Assembly: GCF_017795745.1 (NCBI RefSeq)
Contig: NZ_CP059067.1
Location: 1,054,001 to 1,118,000, forward strand
Reading direction: 5' to 3'
DNA from: Rhizobacter sp. AJA081-3
Lineage (GTDB): Bacteria > Pseudomonadota > Gammaproteobacteria > Burkholderiales > Burkholderiaceae_C
DNA: 64,000 nt
Made by a program: the position numbers and the translations under genes
Notes under the pieces: model-generated
What the model saw: the letters and a program-made list of their open reading frames with translations, nothing else
Databases searched by the model: none
Told to the model about the DNA's origin: nothing
Shown here: positions 27,464-34,734 of the stretch, piece by piece
Layout: each line of letters starts with the position of its first letter
How positions within the stretch are numbered: the first letter of the stretch is position 1

Positions 27464-27663
27464 GTCGTCAGGTCCGCCAGGGCCCAGGCCACCGCAGCCC
27501 ACAGCAGCACGAGGGCGGCCAGTGCCGCAGCCAAACGCGGCAGCGCGCCGCTCATCAGCACGCTGGCGGGGACATCCTCATCGTGCGGGCGGCGTTCGTC
27601 GTGCGCGTGATCATGCGCGTGTTCGTGCACGTGTTCGTGCGCATGGGCGTGCTCGTGGCTCAT
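27460..27663 (-). CDS. small His-rich membrane protein of the zinc operon, 67 aa
   Basis: The first 22 residues are almost only His, Glu, Ala and Asp (MSHEHAHAHEHVHEHAHDHA), with ten His, followed by an acidic linker and one transmembrane helix (about 40-62). It overlaps both neighbours by 4 bp (ATGA at 27660-27663 and 27460-27463), so it is translated with zur and znuC. It may hold Zn at the inner face of the membrane near the importer, or be a topogenic chaperone of ZnuB; no family name is known to me. Confidence 0.8.
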   Translation of the reverse strand: MSHEHAHAHEHVHEHAHDHAHDERRPHDEDVPASVLMSGALPRLAAALAALVLLWAAVAWALADLTT

Positions 27664-28067
27664 GTGGCCCTCGCGCAGTCGGCACACCGGCCACGCAGCG
27701 TCAACTCGTGCTGCTCGACGCGGAAGCCTGCCGGCGCCAGCCGGTCGATGCCGCTCGGGCAGCCGTGGATCGGGAACACCCGGTCGCACACGGTGCAATG
27801 GAAATGGTGGTGATGATGGTGCTCGTGCGCATGCGCGCTGCGCTCGGCGCAGGGTGCCTCGAAGCGCGCCGCCTGGCCAGGCAGGTCGACGCGCACCACC
27901 TGGGCTTCGTCGTGCAGCGTGCGCAACTGGCGGTAGACGGTCGACAGGTTCAGCGTCGGCACCTCGCCGCGCGCCAGATCGAGGATCTCCGCCGGCGCGA
28001 GCGAGCGCCCGCTGGAGGCGAGCGCCTGCAGCACGGCCTGCTTCTGTCGAGTCTGGCGGGATTCCAT
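27660..28067 (-). CDS. zur: Fur-family zinc regulator (Zur-like)
   Basis: A 135-aa repressor with N-terminal winged helix (STVYRQLRTL recognition region) and C-terminal metal-binding domain. Structural zinc Cys pairs are C91/C94 and C128/C131. Between the domains is a run HAHEHHHHHHFHC (about 79-91), unusually long for the HxHxH sensory site. It heads the zinc operon and presumably represses it through the palindrome 15 bp upstream when zinc is ample. Fur or PerR identity is unlikely given the neighbours. Confidence 0.85.
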   Translation of the reverse strand: MESRQTRQKQAVLQALASSGRSLAPAEILDLARGEVPTLNLSTVYRQLRTLHDEAQVVRVDLPGQAARFEAPCAERSAHAHEHHHHHHFHCTVCDRVFPIHGCPSGIDRLAPAGFRVEQHELTLRGRCADCARAT

Positions 28068-28081
28068 CGGCGCATCTTATT

Positions 28082-28101
28082 GCAAATGCAATTGCATTTG
28101 C
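28082..28101. promoter_or_regulatory. perfect 20-bp palindrome, probable Zur operator
   Basis: GCAAATGCAATTGCATTTGC is its own reverse complement over all 20 bases, and it stands out as an AT-rich island. It lies 15-34 bp upstream of the zur start, where a repressor would block the promoter. Binding by the neighbouring Fur-family protein is inference. Confidence 0.75.
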
Positions 28102-28134
28102 TGAGGCCTGCCGAAACCCGAGTCGAATCCGGGG

Positions 28135-29994
28135 TCAGCGGGGTGTGGCGGGGTCCTCGTCGCTCTGCGCGCCGTCCTGCCCGCCCCAGCCTGCGCGCTC
28201 GGTGCGCTGGCGTGCCGCTTCGCGCTCCTGCGCGAACAGCTCCTCGAGCTGCTGGCGGCCCTGCTTGGCGATGGCGATCAGCTTCGCCTCGTCGCCGAAG
28301 TGCGGCCGCATCACCTCGAGCTGCGCCACGTTGTGCCGGCGAAATCGCAGCGCCAGCGTGCGCGCCTGGTGGCGCTCGAAGCCGAGCAGCTCGAGCACGC
28401 TGCGCCCGCTCATCAGCGCGGCGTCCAGCGTCTCGCGCTCGATGATCTCGACACCCAGGTTGCGCAGCTCGTAGTAGTGCGTGACGTTGCGGGCCCGTGC
28501 GACGACCGTCATGCGCGGGAAATGCTCGCGCACCAGCTTGGCCACCTCGACACTCTGTTCGATGTCGTCAATGGCCAGCACCATCACGCGAGCCTTGTCC
28601 GCGCCGGCGGTGCGCAGCAGGTCCAGCCGCGCCGCGTCGCCGTAGAACACCGGCCAGCCGAAGCGGCGCACGGCCTCCACCTGCTCGGCGTCGTGCTCCA
28701 GCACGGTGGCCGCGAGGCCGTTCGCGTAGAGCAGCCGGCCGACGATCTGCCCGTAGCGGCCGAAGCCCGCGATGATCACCGGCGCGTGCTGCGGCTCGCT
28801 GATCTCGTCAAGCTGCGGGTCCAGGGCGCGCGCCGCCAGGCGCGCGGCCCACCAGCGGTCGGACAGCAGCAGCACCAGGGGCGTGAGCAGCATCGAGAGG
28901 GCCACCGCGGCCACCAGGAGCGACGAGGTCGGCGCGTCGATCACACCGGCGCCGGCGGCGGTCTGGAACACCACGAAGCCGAACTCGCCGCCCTGCGCGA
29001 GCAGGATGATGAAGGGCGGCCGCTCGGCCAGCGGGATCGGCATCGTGCGGCCCATGGCCCACAGCACCACGCCCTTGACGACCAGGAAGCCCAGCACGAT
29101 GCCGGCCACGAGCAGAGGCTGCGCCAGCACCACCGCGAAGTCGATGCTCATGCCCACGGCGATGAAGAACAGGCCGAGCAGCAAGCCCTTGAAGGGCTCG
29201 ATGTCGGTCTCCAGCTCGCGGCGGTATTCGCTCTCGGCGAGCAGCACGCCGGCCAGGAAGGCGCCCAGCGCCATCGACAGGCCCACCGACTGCATCAGCG
29301 CCGCCGTGGCCACCACCAGCAGGAGCGAGGCGGCGGTGAAGATCTCCGGCGTCTTGCTGCGGGCGATCCAGCGCAGCGCCGGGCGCAGCAGCAGGCGGCC
29401 GCCGAGCACGATCAGCGCGATCACGCCCACCGCCTTGGCCGCACCCAGCCAGCCGCCGCCTTGCGCATGTTCGGTGCTGACGGCCAGCAAGGGCACGAGC
29501 GCCAGGATCGGGATGGCCGCCACGTCCTGCAGCAGCATCACGCTGAGCACGCTCTGGCCCGAGGTGGTGGCCATCAGGTTGCGCTCGGCCATCACGCCCA
29601 GGCCGATGGCCGTGGAGCTCATCGCCAGGCCCAGCGAGGCCACCAGCGCGAGGCGCCAGTCCACGCCCAGCAGCACCGCCGCGCCGCACATCAGCGCGGC
29701 GGAGCCGAACAGCTGCACGCTGCCCCAGCCGAAGATCGGCCGGCGCAATGCCCACAGGCGGCGAGGTTCCAGCTCCAGGCCGACCAGGAAGAGCATCAGC
29801 ACCACGCCGAACTCGGCGAAGTGCAGCATGTCCTGCGGATCGGTGACGAACTTCAGGCCCCAGGGGCCGATCAGGATGCCGGCGGCAAGGTAGCCGATGA
29901 TCGAGCCCAGGCCGAGCGCCTTGGCGATCGGCACCGCGAGCACCGCCGCGGCCAGGTAGACGAGGCTGCCGGTCAGCCAGGAGCCGTGTTCCAT
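28135..29994 (-). CDS. kefC: KefC-type K+:H+ antiporter (CPA2 family)
   Basis: A 619-aa protein: about twelve membrane helices (1-385) with the CPA2 blocks FLVGLELEPRRLW, SSTAIGLGVM and LLQDVAAIPILAL, followed by a TrkA-N/RCK nucleotide-binding domain starting near 410 (VIIAGFGRYGQIVGRLL) and an acidic, Gln/Arg-rich tail. In the family, glutathione adducts open the K+ efflux path under electrophile stress. Its ATG shares a base with the stop of the KefF-like gene (TGATG), so the two are coupled. Confidence 0.9.
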   Translation of the reverse strand: MEHGSWLTGSLVYLAAAVLAVPIAKALGLGSIIGYLAAGILIGPWGLKFVTDPQDMLHFAEFGVVLMLFLVGLELEPRRLWALRRPIFGWGSVQLFGSAALMCGAAVLLGVDWRLALVASLGLAMSSTAIGLGVMAERNLMATTSGQSVLSVMLLQDVAAIPILALVPLLAVSTEHAQGGGWLGAAKAVGVIALIVLGGRLLLRPALRWIARSKTPEIFTAASLLLVVATAALMQSVGLSMALGAFLAGVLLAESEYRRELETDIEPFKGLLLGLFFIAVGMSIDFAVVLAQPLLVAGIVLGFLVVKGVVLWAMGRTMPIPLAERPPFIILLAQGGEFGFVVFQTAAGAGVIDAPTSSLLVAAVALSMLLTPLVLLLSDRWWAARLAARALDPQLDEISEPQHAPVIIAGFGRYGQIVGRLLYANGLAATVLEHDAEQVEAVRRFGWPVFYGDAARLDLLRTAGADKARVMVLAIDDIEQSVEVAKLVREHFPRMTVVARARNVTHYYELRNLGVEIIERETLDAALMSGRSVLELLGFERHQARTLALRFRRHNVAQLEVMRPHFGDEAKLIAIAKQGRQQLEELFAQEREAARQRTERAGWGGQDGAQSDEDPATPR

Positions 29995-30656
29995 CAGGCG
30001 CCCTCCGGCTCGGTCGCCGGGCGTGCCGTGGCCGGCACCTCGCAGGCCACGCACTCGGCAAGCTCGGCCAGTTCGGGCCATTCCGGGTAGGCGGCCAGGC
30101 GCTCGGCATAGATGCGCGCGTGCGCCTCGATGGCCGCCTGGCCGACGCGGTGCGCACCATGCAGCATCAGGGGCGGCAGGAAGCGCATGCCGCACAACGC
30201 CGCCGTCTGCTCGTAGGGCGGCAGGAAGGCGTCGAAGAAGTAGCGGTTGTAGCTGTCGGGCCGGTACGAATCTTCCGGCCCGCCGGTGCTGGCGGCCAGC
30301 CACAGATCCTTGCCCTGCAGGGCCGTACCGCCCGGGCCGTAGGCCCAGCCGAAGGCAAGCACCTCGTCGAGCCAGAGCTTCATCAGCGGCGGCATCGAAT
30401 ACCAGTGCACCGGGTGCTGCCAGACGACCAGCTTCGCGCGCGCCAGCAGCGCCTGCTCGGCGGCCACGTCGATCAGGTAGTCGGGGTAGAGCGCGTACAG
30501 GTCGCGCACCTCTAAGCGGCCCTGCGAAGCCGCGGCCACCTCGCCGGCGGCGCGCATCAGCGTGCGGTTGGCGCGCGACTGTTCCATCTGCGGGTGGGCC
30601 ACCAGCACCAGCACCTCGGCGGATGCGGCGCCGGGCGAGGGATGAGGCTCGGGCAT
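29994..30656 (-). CDS. kefF: KefF-like NAD(P)H-dependent oxidoreductase
   Basis: A 220-aa flavodoxin-fold quinone reductase. It shows LVLVAHPQMEQSRANRTLM (FMN phosphate-binding start), the DLYALYPDY motif, WQHPVHWYSMPPLMKLWLDE and the GPGGTALQGK block of the KefF/MdaB family. KefF proteins bind and activate KefC while reducing quinones. The start at 30656 follows from the family N-terminus. Coupled to the antiporter gene by a 1-bp stop/start overlap. Confidence 0.88.
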   Translation of the reverse strand: MPEPHPSPGAASAEVLVLVAHPQMEQSRANRTLMRAAGEVAAASQGRLEVRDLYALYPDYLIDVAAEQALLARAKLVVWQHPVHWYSMPPLMKLWLDEVLAFGWAYGPGGTALQGKDLWLAASTGGPEDSYRPDSYNRYFFDAFLPPYEQTAALCGMRFLPPLMLHGAHRVGQAAIEAHARIYAERLAAYPEWPELAELAECVACEVPATARPATEPEGA

Positions 30657-30747
30657 GGCGTGGGGTTGCACTCGATGGGGCGGGTCGGGATGGTGCCGTA
30701 ACATAACCGCAAAAGCCGAACAACCAGACGCGAGGACGGAGGTCCAG

Positions 30748-31365
30748 ATGCCGGTGATCGTGGTGGCCAATCCCAAGGGGGGCGTGGGCAAGAGCACGCT
30801 GTCGACCAACCTGGCGGGCTACCTCGCCTCGAAGGGGCATGCGGTGATGCTCGGCGACGTGGACCGGCAGCAGTCCGCGCTGACCTGGCTGTTGTTGCGG
30901 CCGAAGCACCTGCCGGCCATCGGCACCTGGGAGACCAGCCACGACGAGATCGTGCGCCCGCCCAAGGGCACCACCCACGTGGTGCTCGACACGCCGGCCG
31001 GCCTGCACGGCAAGCGGCTGGACGAGGTGATGAAGATCGCCGACAAGGTGGTGATTCCGCTGCAGCCGAGCATCTTCGACATCCACGCCACGCACGCCTT
31101 CGTCCGCGAATTGCTGGCGCACCGGCGCAGCGACAAGGTGAAGTTCGCCATCGTCGGCATGCGCATCCGCGAGGGCACCATCTCCGCGGACCACCTGCGC
31201 GCCTTCGTCGACAGCCTGAAGGTGCCGGTGCTCGGCTTCCTGCGCGACACGCAGAACTACGTGCACCTGGCCGCCCACGGGCTGACGCTGTGGGACGTCA
31301 CCTCGTCGCGTTTCGAGCGCGACATCGAGCAGTGGAAGCCGATCCTGGAATGGGTCGAGGCATGA
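30748..31365 (+). CDS. ParA-like P-loop ATPase
   Basis: A 205-aa deviant Walker ATPase: [20 protein letters not shown] (about 8-27), a Walker B-like VVLDTPAGLHG and a switch region VIPLQPSIFDIHAT. GGAGG precedes the ATG. At about 205 residues it belongs to the short ParA/MipZ-like group. No ParB partner is next to it; instead its stop overlaps the MaoC-type gene by 4 bp. A role in positioning or partitioning a cellular cargo is likely, but the cargo is unknown. Confidence 0.85.
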   Translation: MPVIVVANPKGGVGKSTLSTNLAGYLASKGHAVMLGDVDRQQSALTWLLLRPKHLPAIGTWETSHDEIVRPPKGTTHVVLDTPAGLHGKRLDEVMKIADKVVIPLQPSIFDIHATHAFVRELLAHRRSDKVKFAIVGMRIREGTISADHLRAFVDSLKVPVLGFLRDTQNYVHLAAHGLTLWDVTSSRFERDIEQWKPILEWVEA

Positions 31366-31814
31366 GGCGTTTCGAGTCGCTCGAGGAATTCGGCGCGCTG
31401 ATCGGCCAGACCGTGGCCAGCAGCGACTGGATCACCGTCACGCAGGAACGCATCGACGAGTTCGCGCGCGCCACCGGCGACCACCAGTGGATCCACGTCG
31501 ACCCGGTGCGCGCGGCGGCCGGGCCCTTCGGGGCGACCATCGCGCACGGCTTCCTGACCTTGTCGTTGCTGCCGGTGATGGCCGAATCGGCGATCGAGTT
31601 CGCCAACGTGCGCATGGGCGTCAACTACGGGCTGAACAAGGTGCGCTTCCCGGCGCCGGTGCCGGTAGGCAGCCGGCTGCGCGGGCACTTCAAGCTCACG
31701 ACCTTCGAGCCGCTCGAAGGCGGCGCACAGATCACCATGGAAGTGACGATGGAGCGCGAAGGCTCGGCCAAGCCGGTCTGCGTGGCGGAGTCGCTGTCGC
31801 GCCGCTACGTCTGA
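31362..31814 (+). CDS. MaoC-family (R)-hydratase
   Basis: A 150-aa hot-dog-fold hydratase. The hydratase 2 motif is intact: FARATGDHQWIHVD, then GPFGATIAHGFLTLSLL. Such proteins hydrate trans-2-enoyl-CoA to (R)-3-hydroxyacyl-CoA, often for polyhydroxyalkanoate or fatty acid metabolism. It is coupled (ATGA at 31362-31365) to the ParA-like gene, an odd functional pair. Confidence 0.9.
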   Translation: MRRFESLEEFGALIGQTVASSDWITVTQERIDEFARATGDHQWIHVDPVRAAAGPFGATIAHGFLTLSLLPVMAESAIEFANVRMGVNYGLNKVRFPAPVPVGSRLRGHFKLTTFEPLEGGAQITMEVTMEREGSAKPVCVAESLSRRYV

Positions 31815-32130
31815 CAGGGACTCGCGGTCCTGGAGTGACATTCACGACCGACCGTTTCGTCCGGCGCGCGGGCAGGCGGTCCGGGTATGCGCTCTCCGGC
31901 CCACGCTCGCGGGCGACCACCGAGGACCGCAGTGCGCCGCCTCGTCAACGACGCCTGCGGCCTGCACCCGCCTGGGCGACCGCGAATGGGGCCTGCGATC
32001 GCACACCCGAACCACCTGCCCCACAACCATCGAGGTTCTCGTGACGGCAGGCCACCGCAGTCGACCTGCGACCATGCCCGTCGCACGAAAGCAGACCCAC
32101 GAAGAACACGACGGGCCGCGAGTCGCCGAT
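31815..32130. other. 316-bp intergenic stretch
   Basis: It lies between the convergent MaoC and heme peroxidase genes. I see no convincing coding sequence, RNA gene or repeat. Codon pattern and base periodicity are weak, and the short open frames here lack ribosome sites. It is less ordered than other gaps and may be the decayed remains of a gene. Confidence 0.4.
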
Positions 32131-33813
32131 TCAATGCGGGTTGAGCATGTCCGCCTTCCCCTCGAAGGCGTAGTGCAGCAGGTCCGCCATGTCGAAGCGC
32201 CCTTGTGAGGCACCCGGGCCCAGCGTCGGCCGAAAGGCCGTGTCGTTGACCACCGAGTGCGTGCTGGCTTGCATCGCGCGGTGGAAGGTCTCCGCCACGA
32301 TGATCGCGCCCACGCCCGACAGGCGGTTCTTGCCGCCGATCTCGGCTTCGCGCAGCACGTAGAACCACAGCGGCGTGTTGGTCTCGAGCTGCAGCCGGTC
32401 GGCGCCGGCGAACAGGCTGTCGGGGATCTCGACACCGCCCTTGCCGTTGATGATCTGGCTGGCCGTCAGCGGCGCCACCTGCAGCGCATAGGCGAGCTGC
32501 TGGCCCGACGGCAGGCCGAGCATGCGGCCGCGCGCGAGGTTGCGGAAGGCCAGGCTGCGCTTGAGCGCCAGGTCGGGCTCGCCGACACCGCCGAACGACG
32601 CGATCGGCAGAGACTTCAGCGGGTCGACGATCTGCGTATCGATCGCCATCGCGAAGTTCATGTCCGAGGGCGCCGGCGTGAAGGCCGGGCCGAAGCGGCG
32701 CAGGTCGAACAGCCGGGTGAAGTCGGCCACCCAGTTGGCCGGCAGCACGTCGCCGACGTTGTTGCCGGATTCGAGGTCGGCCAGGTCGGCCGCCGAGCCC
32801 GGCGGCAGGTCGGTCGGCGCCAGCGTGCCGCTGGTGCCGCTGAAGCGGAACAGGCGGAACAGGTGGCCCGAGCGGATCGGCCCCTGTGCCTGCGCGGTCG
32901 CGGCGTTGAAGTGCTTGTTCCAGTTGTAGGCCGTGCGGATCATGCTGTGTCCGAGCCGGAAGGCCGCGCCGGAGAACTCCACCGGCATGGTGGCGTCGCG
33001 CTCGCCATGGCGCTCGAAGAAGCGCCGACCCTGGCTGAACACCGCGTCGACGACCGCGGGGTCGACCATTCGCGGCAGGTAGTCGGTGCGCAGCATCCAC
33101 TGGTAGTGGCGCGTGACGATGCCGCGCGCACGATCGAACACCTCCTGCGGGCTGCCAGGCGTTGCGCCGGCCAGGATGTCGTCGACCACGCAGTTGTGGA
33201 AGCGGATGAAGGCGGCGTGGACCTGCGCCACCGCCAGGTTCTCGTCGTTGCGCGCATCGGGAATGCGCGCGCGGCGCGGCGCCAGCGCCGGCGTCTGGCC
33301 GGCACCCTGGGCGCCCCAGCGCGGCAGGTCGAAGCCCGGCTTGGCGGCCTTGGGCGACTCGAAGTTCAGCGGGGTGCCGCGGCGCAGGTGCATGCCGTCG
33401 TCCTCGTACCACTGCGGTTGCTCCCGTGGCCCCTTGCCGTACAGGCTGTCGAGGTCGAGCGTGGGCGAGCGCTGCGAGAGCAGGCCGGGGATGTCCACCG
33501 GCTGGCCGAGGTCGAGCTCGGCCTTGTCGAGCGTCATGTCGTGGTCGACGAACTGGCCGAGGTAGGTGTAGCCGGCGGGCAGGGTGGGGTCGGTGCGGCC
33601 GGCGCCGCCGACCATGGCCACCGCCAGCTTGGCCAGCACGTTGGTGCTGTTCTCGCGCTCGTTGCGCAGGCCGGGAACGAAACGCGAGAAGCGGAACTCG
33701 GTGGTGTCCTGCAGCGAACTCGGCGCGACCGATTCCGGACGCCCATCGCTGCCGATCTGCCGCATCCCCTCACCGACGATGAAGAAGGCCTCTCGGCCGT
33801 GGCGTGAACTCAT
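32131..33813 (-). CDS. animal-type heme peroxidase family protein
   Basis: A 560-aa protein of the peroxidase-cyclooxygenase superfamily. The distal-side motif is GQFVDHDMT with His91, and a proximal His is in AAFRLGHSMIR (near 288), with catalytic-type Arg in the same region. There is no signal peptide of Sec type and few Cys. Bacterial members (peroxicins, peroxidockerins) oxidise halides or organic substrates with H2O2; the substrate here is unknown. It stands alone, followed on the left by an apparently empty 316-bp gap, and is divergent from a two-component pair. Confidence 0.88.
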   Translation of the reverse strand: MSSRHGREAFFIVGEGMRQIGSDGRPESVAPSSLQDTTEFRFSRFVPGLRNERENSTNVLAKLAVAMVGGAGRTDPTLPAGYTYLGQFVDHDMTLDKAELDLGQPVDIPGLLSQRSPTLDLDSLYGKGPREQPQWYEDDGMHLRRGTPLNFESPKAAKPGFDLPRWGAQGAGQTPALAPRRARIPDARNDENLAVAQVHAAFIRFHNCVVDDILAGATPGSPQEVFDRARGIVTRHYQWMLRTDYLPRMVDPAVVDAVFSQGRRFFERHGERDATMPVEFSGAAFRLGHSMIRTAYNWNKHFNAATAQAQGPIRSGHLFRLFRFSGTSGTLAPTDLPPGSAADLADLESGNNVGDVLPANWVADFTRLFDLRRFGPAFTPAPSDMNFAMAIDTQIVDPLKSLPIASFGGVGEPDLALKRSLAFRNLARGRMLGLPSGQQLAYALQVAPLTASQIINGKGGVEIPDSLFAGADRLQLETNTPLWFYVLREAEIGGKNRLSGVGAIIVAETFHRAMQASTHSVVNDTAFRPTLGPGASQGRFDMADLLHYAFEGKADMLNPH

Positions 33814-34005
33814 GACTGCTCTCCAGGGTGGGTGGAGCCCGGCGCGGGGGCCGGGCAGCGCCGCCGACGTGGCCGCACGCGATCAATCTAGGCGGCCTCC
33901 GGCCAGGGTGCCTCATGCGAACTGGGGACGCTGCGGCCCACGTTCGTGGTGCTTGCGCGCCGGTGGGCTACGATCCGGTCCGCATGCATTGCGGAGGCCG
34001 TGGCG

Positions 34006-34734
34006 ATGAAAGTCCTGCTGATCGATGACCACCCGCTGATCCTGTCGGCGCTGCAAAGCGTCATCCAGGGGCTGGGCGACGACGTGACCGTGATCGGCGC
34101 CGGCAGCGCGAAGGCCGGCCGCGAGGCGCTGCAGGCCGATTCGGATTTCGACCTGGTGCTGCTCGACCTCTCGCTCGGCGATGCCGACGGCTTCGACGTG
34201 CTGCGCGAGTTCCGCGCCCAGTACCCGGCGCTGCCGGTGGTCGTGGTGTCGGCCTCCGACCGCAGCAGCGACGTGATCCATGCCATCGACCTCGGCGCGA
34301 TGGGCTTCGTGCCCAAGCGCGCCAGCAACGAGTCGCTGTTCGAGGCGCTGCACGTGGTGATGTCCGGCGGCATCTACGTGCCGCCGATGACCATGGGTGC
34401 CGAATCGGCGCCGCTCAAGCCCGAGGGCGACACCGTGCCCAGCGTGCTGCGCGTGGTGCGCGAGCAGGCCGAGGCCGGCGAGGTGCAGGGCCACCCGCCG
34501 CTGCAGTCGCTCGGCCTGACGCCGCGCCAGACCGACGTGCTGGCGCTGCTGCTGCAGGGCAAGCCCAACAAGCTGATCGCGCGCGACCTCAACCTCTCGG
34601 TCGAGACGGTGAAGGACCACGTCGCCGCCGTGCTGCGCACGCTGAATGTCAGCTCGCGCACGCAGGCGGTGCTGGCAGTCAGCCAGATGACGCACAAGGG
34701 CGGCCTCAACGCATGGCGCAATCCGACGCGGTGA
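34006..34734 (+). CDS. LuxR-family response regulator
   Basis: A 242-aa regulator with receiver (Asp54 in LLDLSLGDADG) and C-terminal LuxR domain (LTPRQTDVLALLLQGKPNKL, LSVETVKDHVAAVLRTL). GGAGG lies about 9 bases before the ATG at 34006; TACGAT at 33969-33974 could be its -10 box. It overlaps the following hybrid kinase by 22 bp and surely pairs with it. An inter-domain linker of about 55 residues is longer than usual. Confidence 0.9.
   Translation: MKVLLIDDHPLILSALQSVIQGLGDDVTVIGAGSAKAGREALQADSDFDLVLLDLSLGDADGFDVLREFRAQYPALPVVVVSASDRSSDVIHAIDLGAMGFVPKRASNESLFEALHVVMSGGIYVPPMTMGAESAPLKPEGDTVPSVLRVVREQAEAGEVQGHPPLQSLGLTPRQTDVLALLLQGKPNKLIARDLNLSVETVKDHVAAVLRTLNVSSRTQAVLAVSQMTHKGGLNAWRNPTR

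Noticed and set aside
28135-31278. A 1047-codon leftward frame that appears to fuse extra sequence to KefC
   Set aside because: The upstream part is antisense to the ParA-like gene and out of frame with kefF. The true KefC start at 29994 follows family length and the stop/start overlap.
31732-31920. Small leftward open frame in the gap after the MaoC gene
   Set aside because: Arg/Pro-rich, no ribosome site, overlaps the MaoC gene in antisense.
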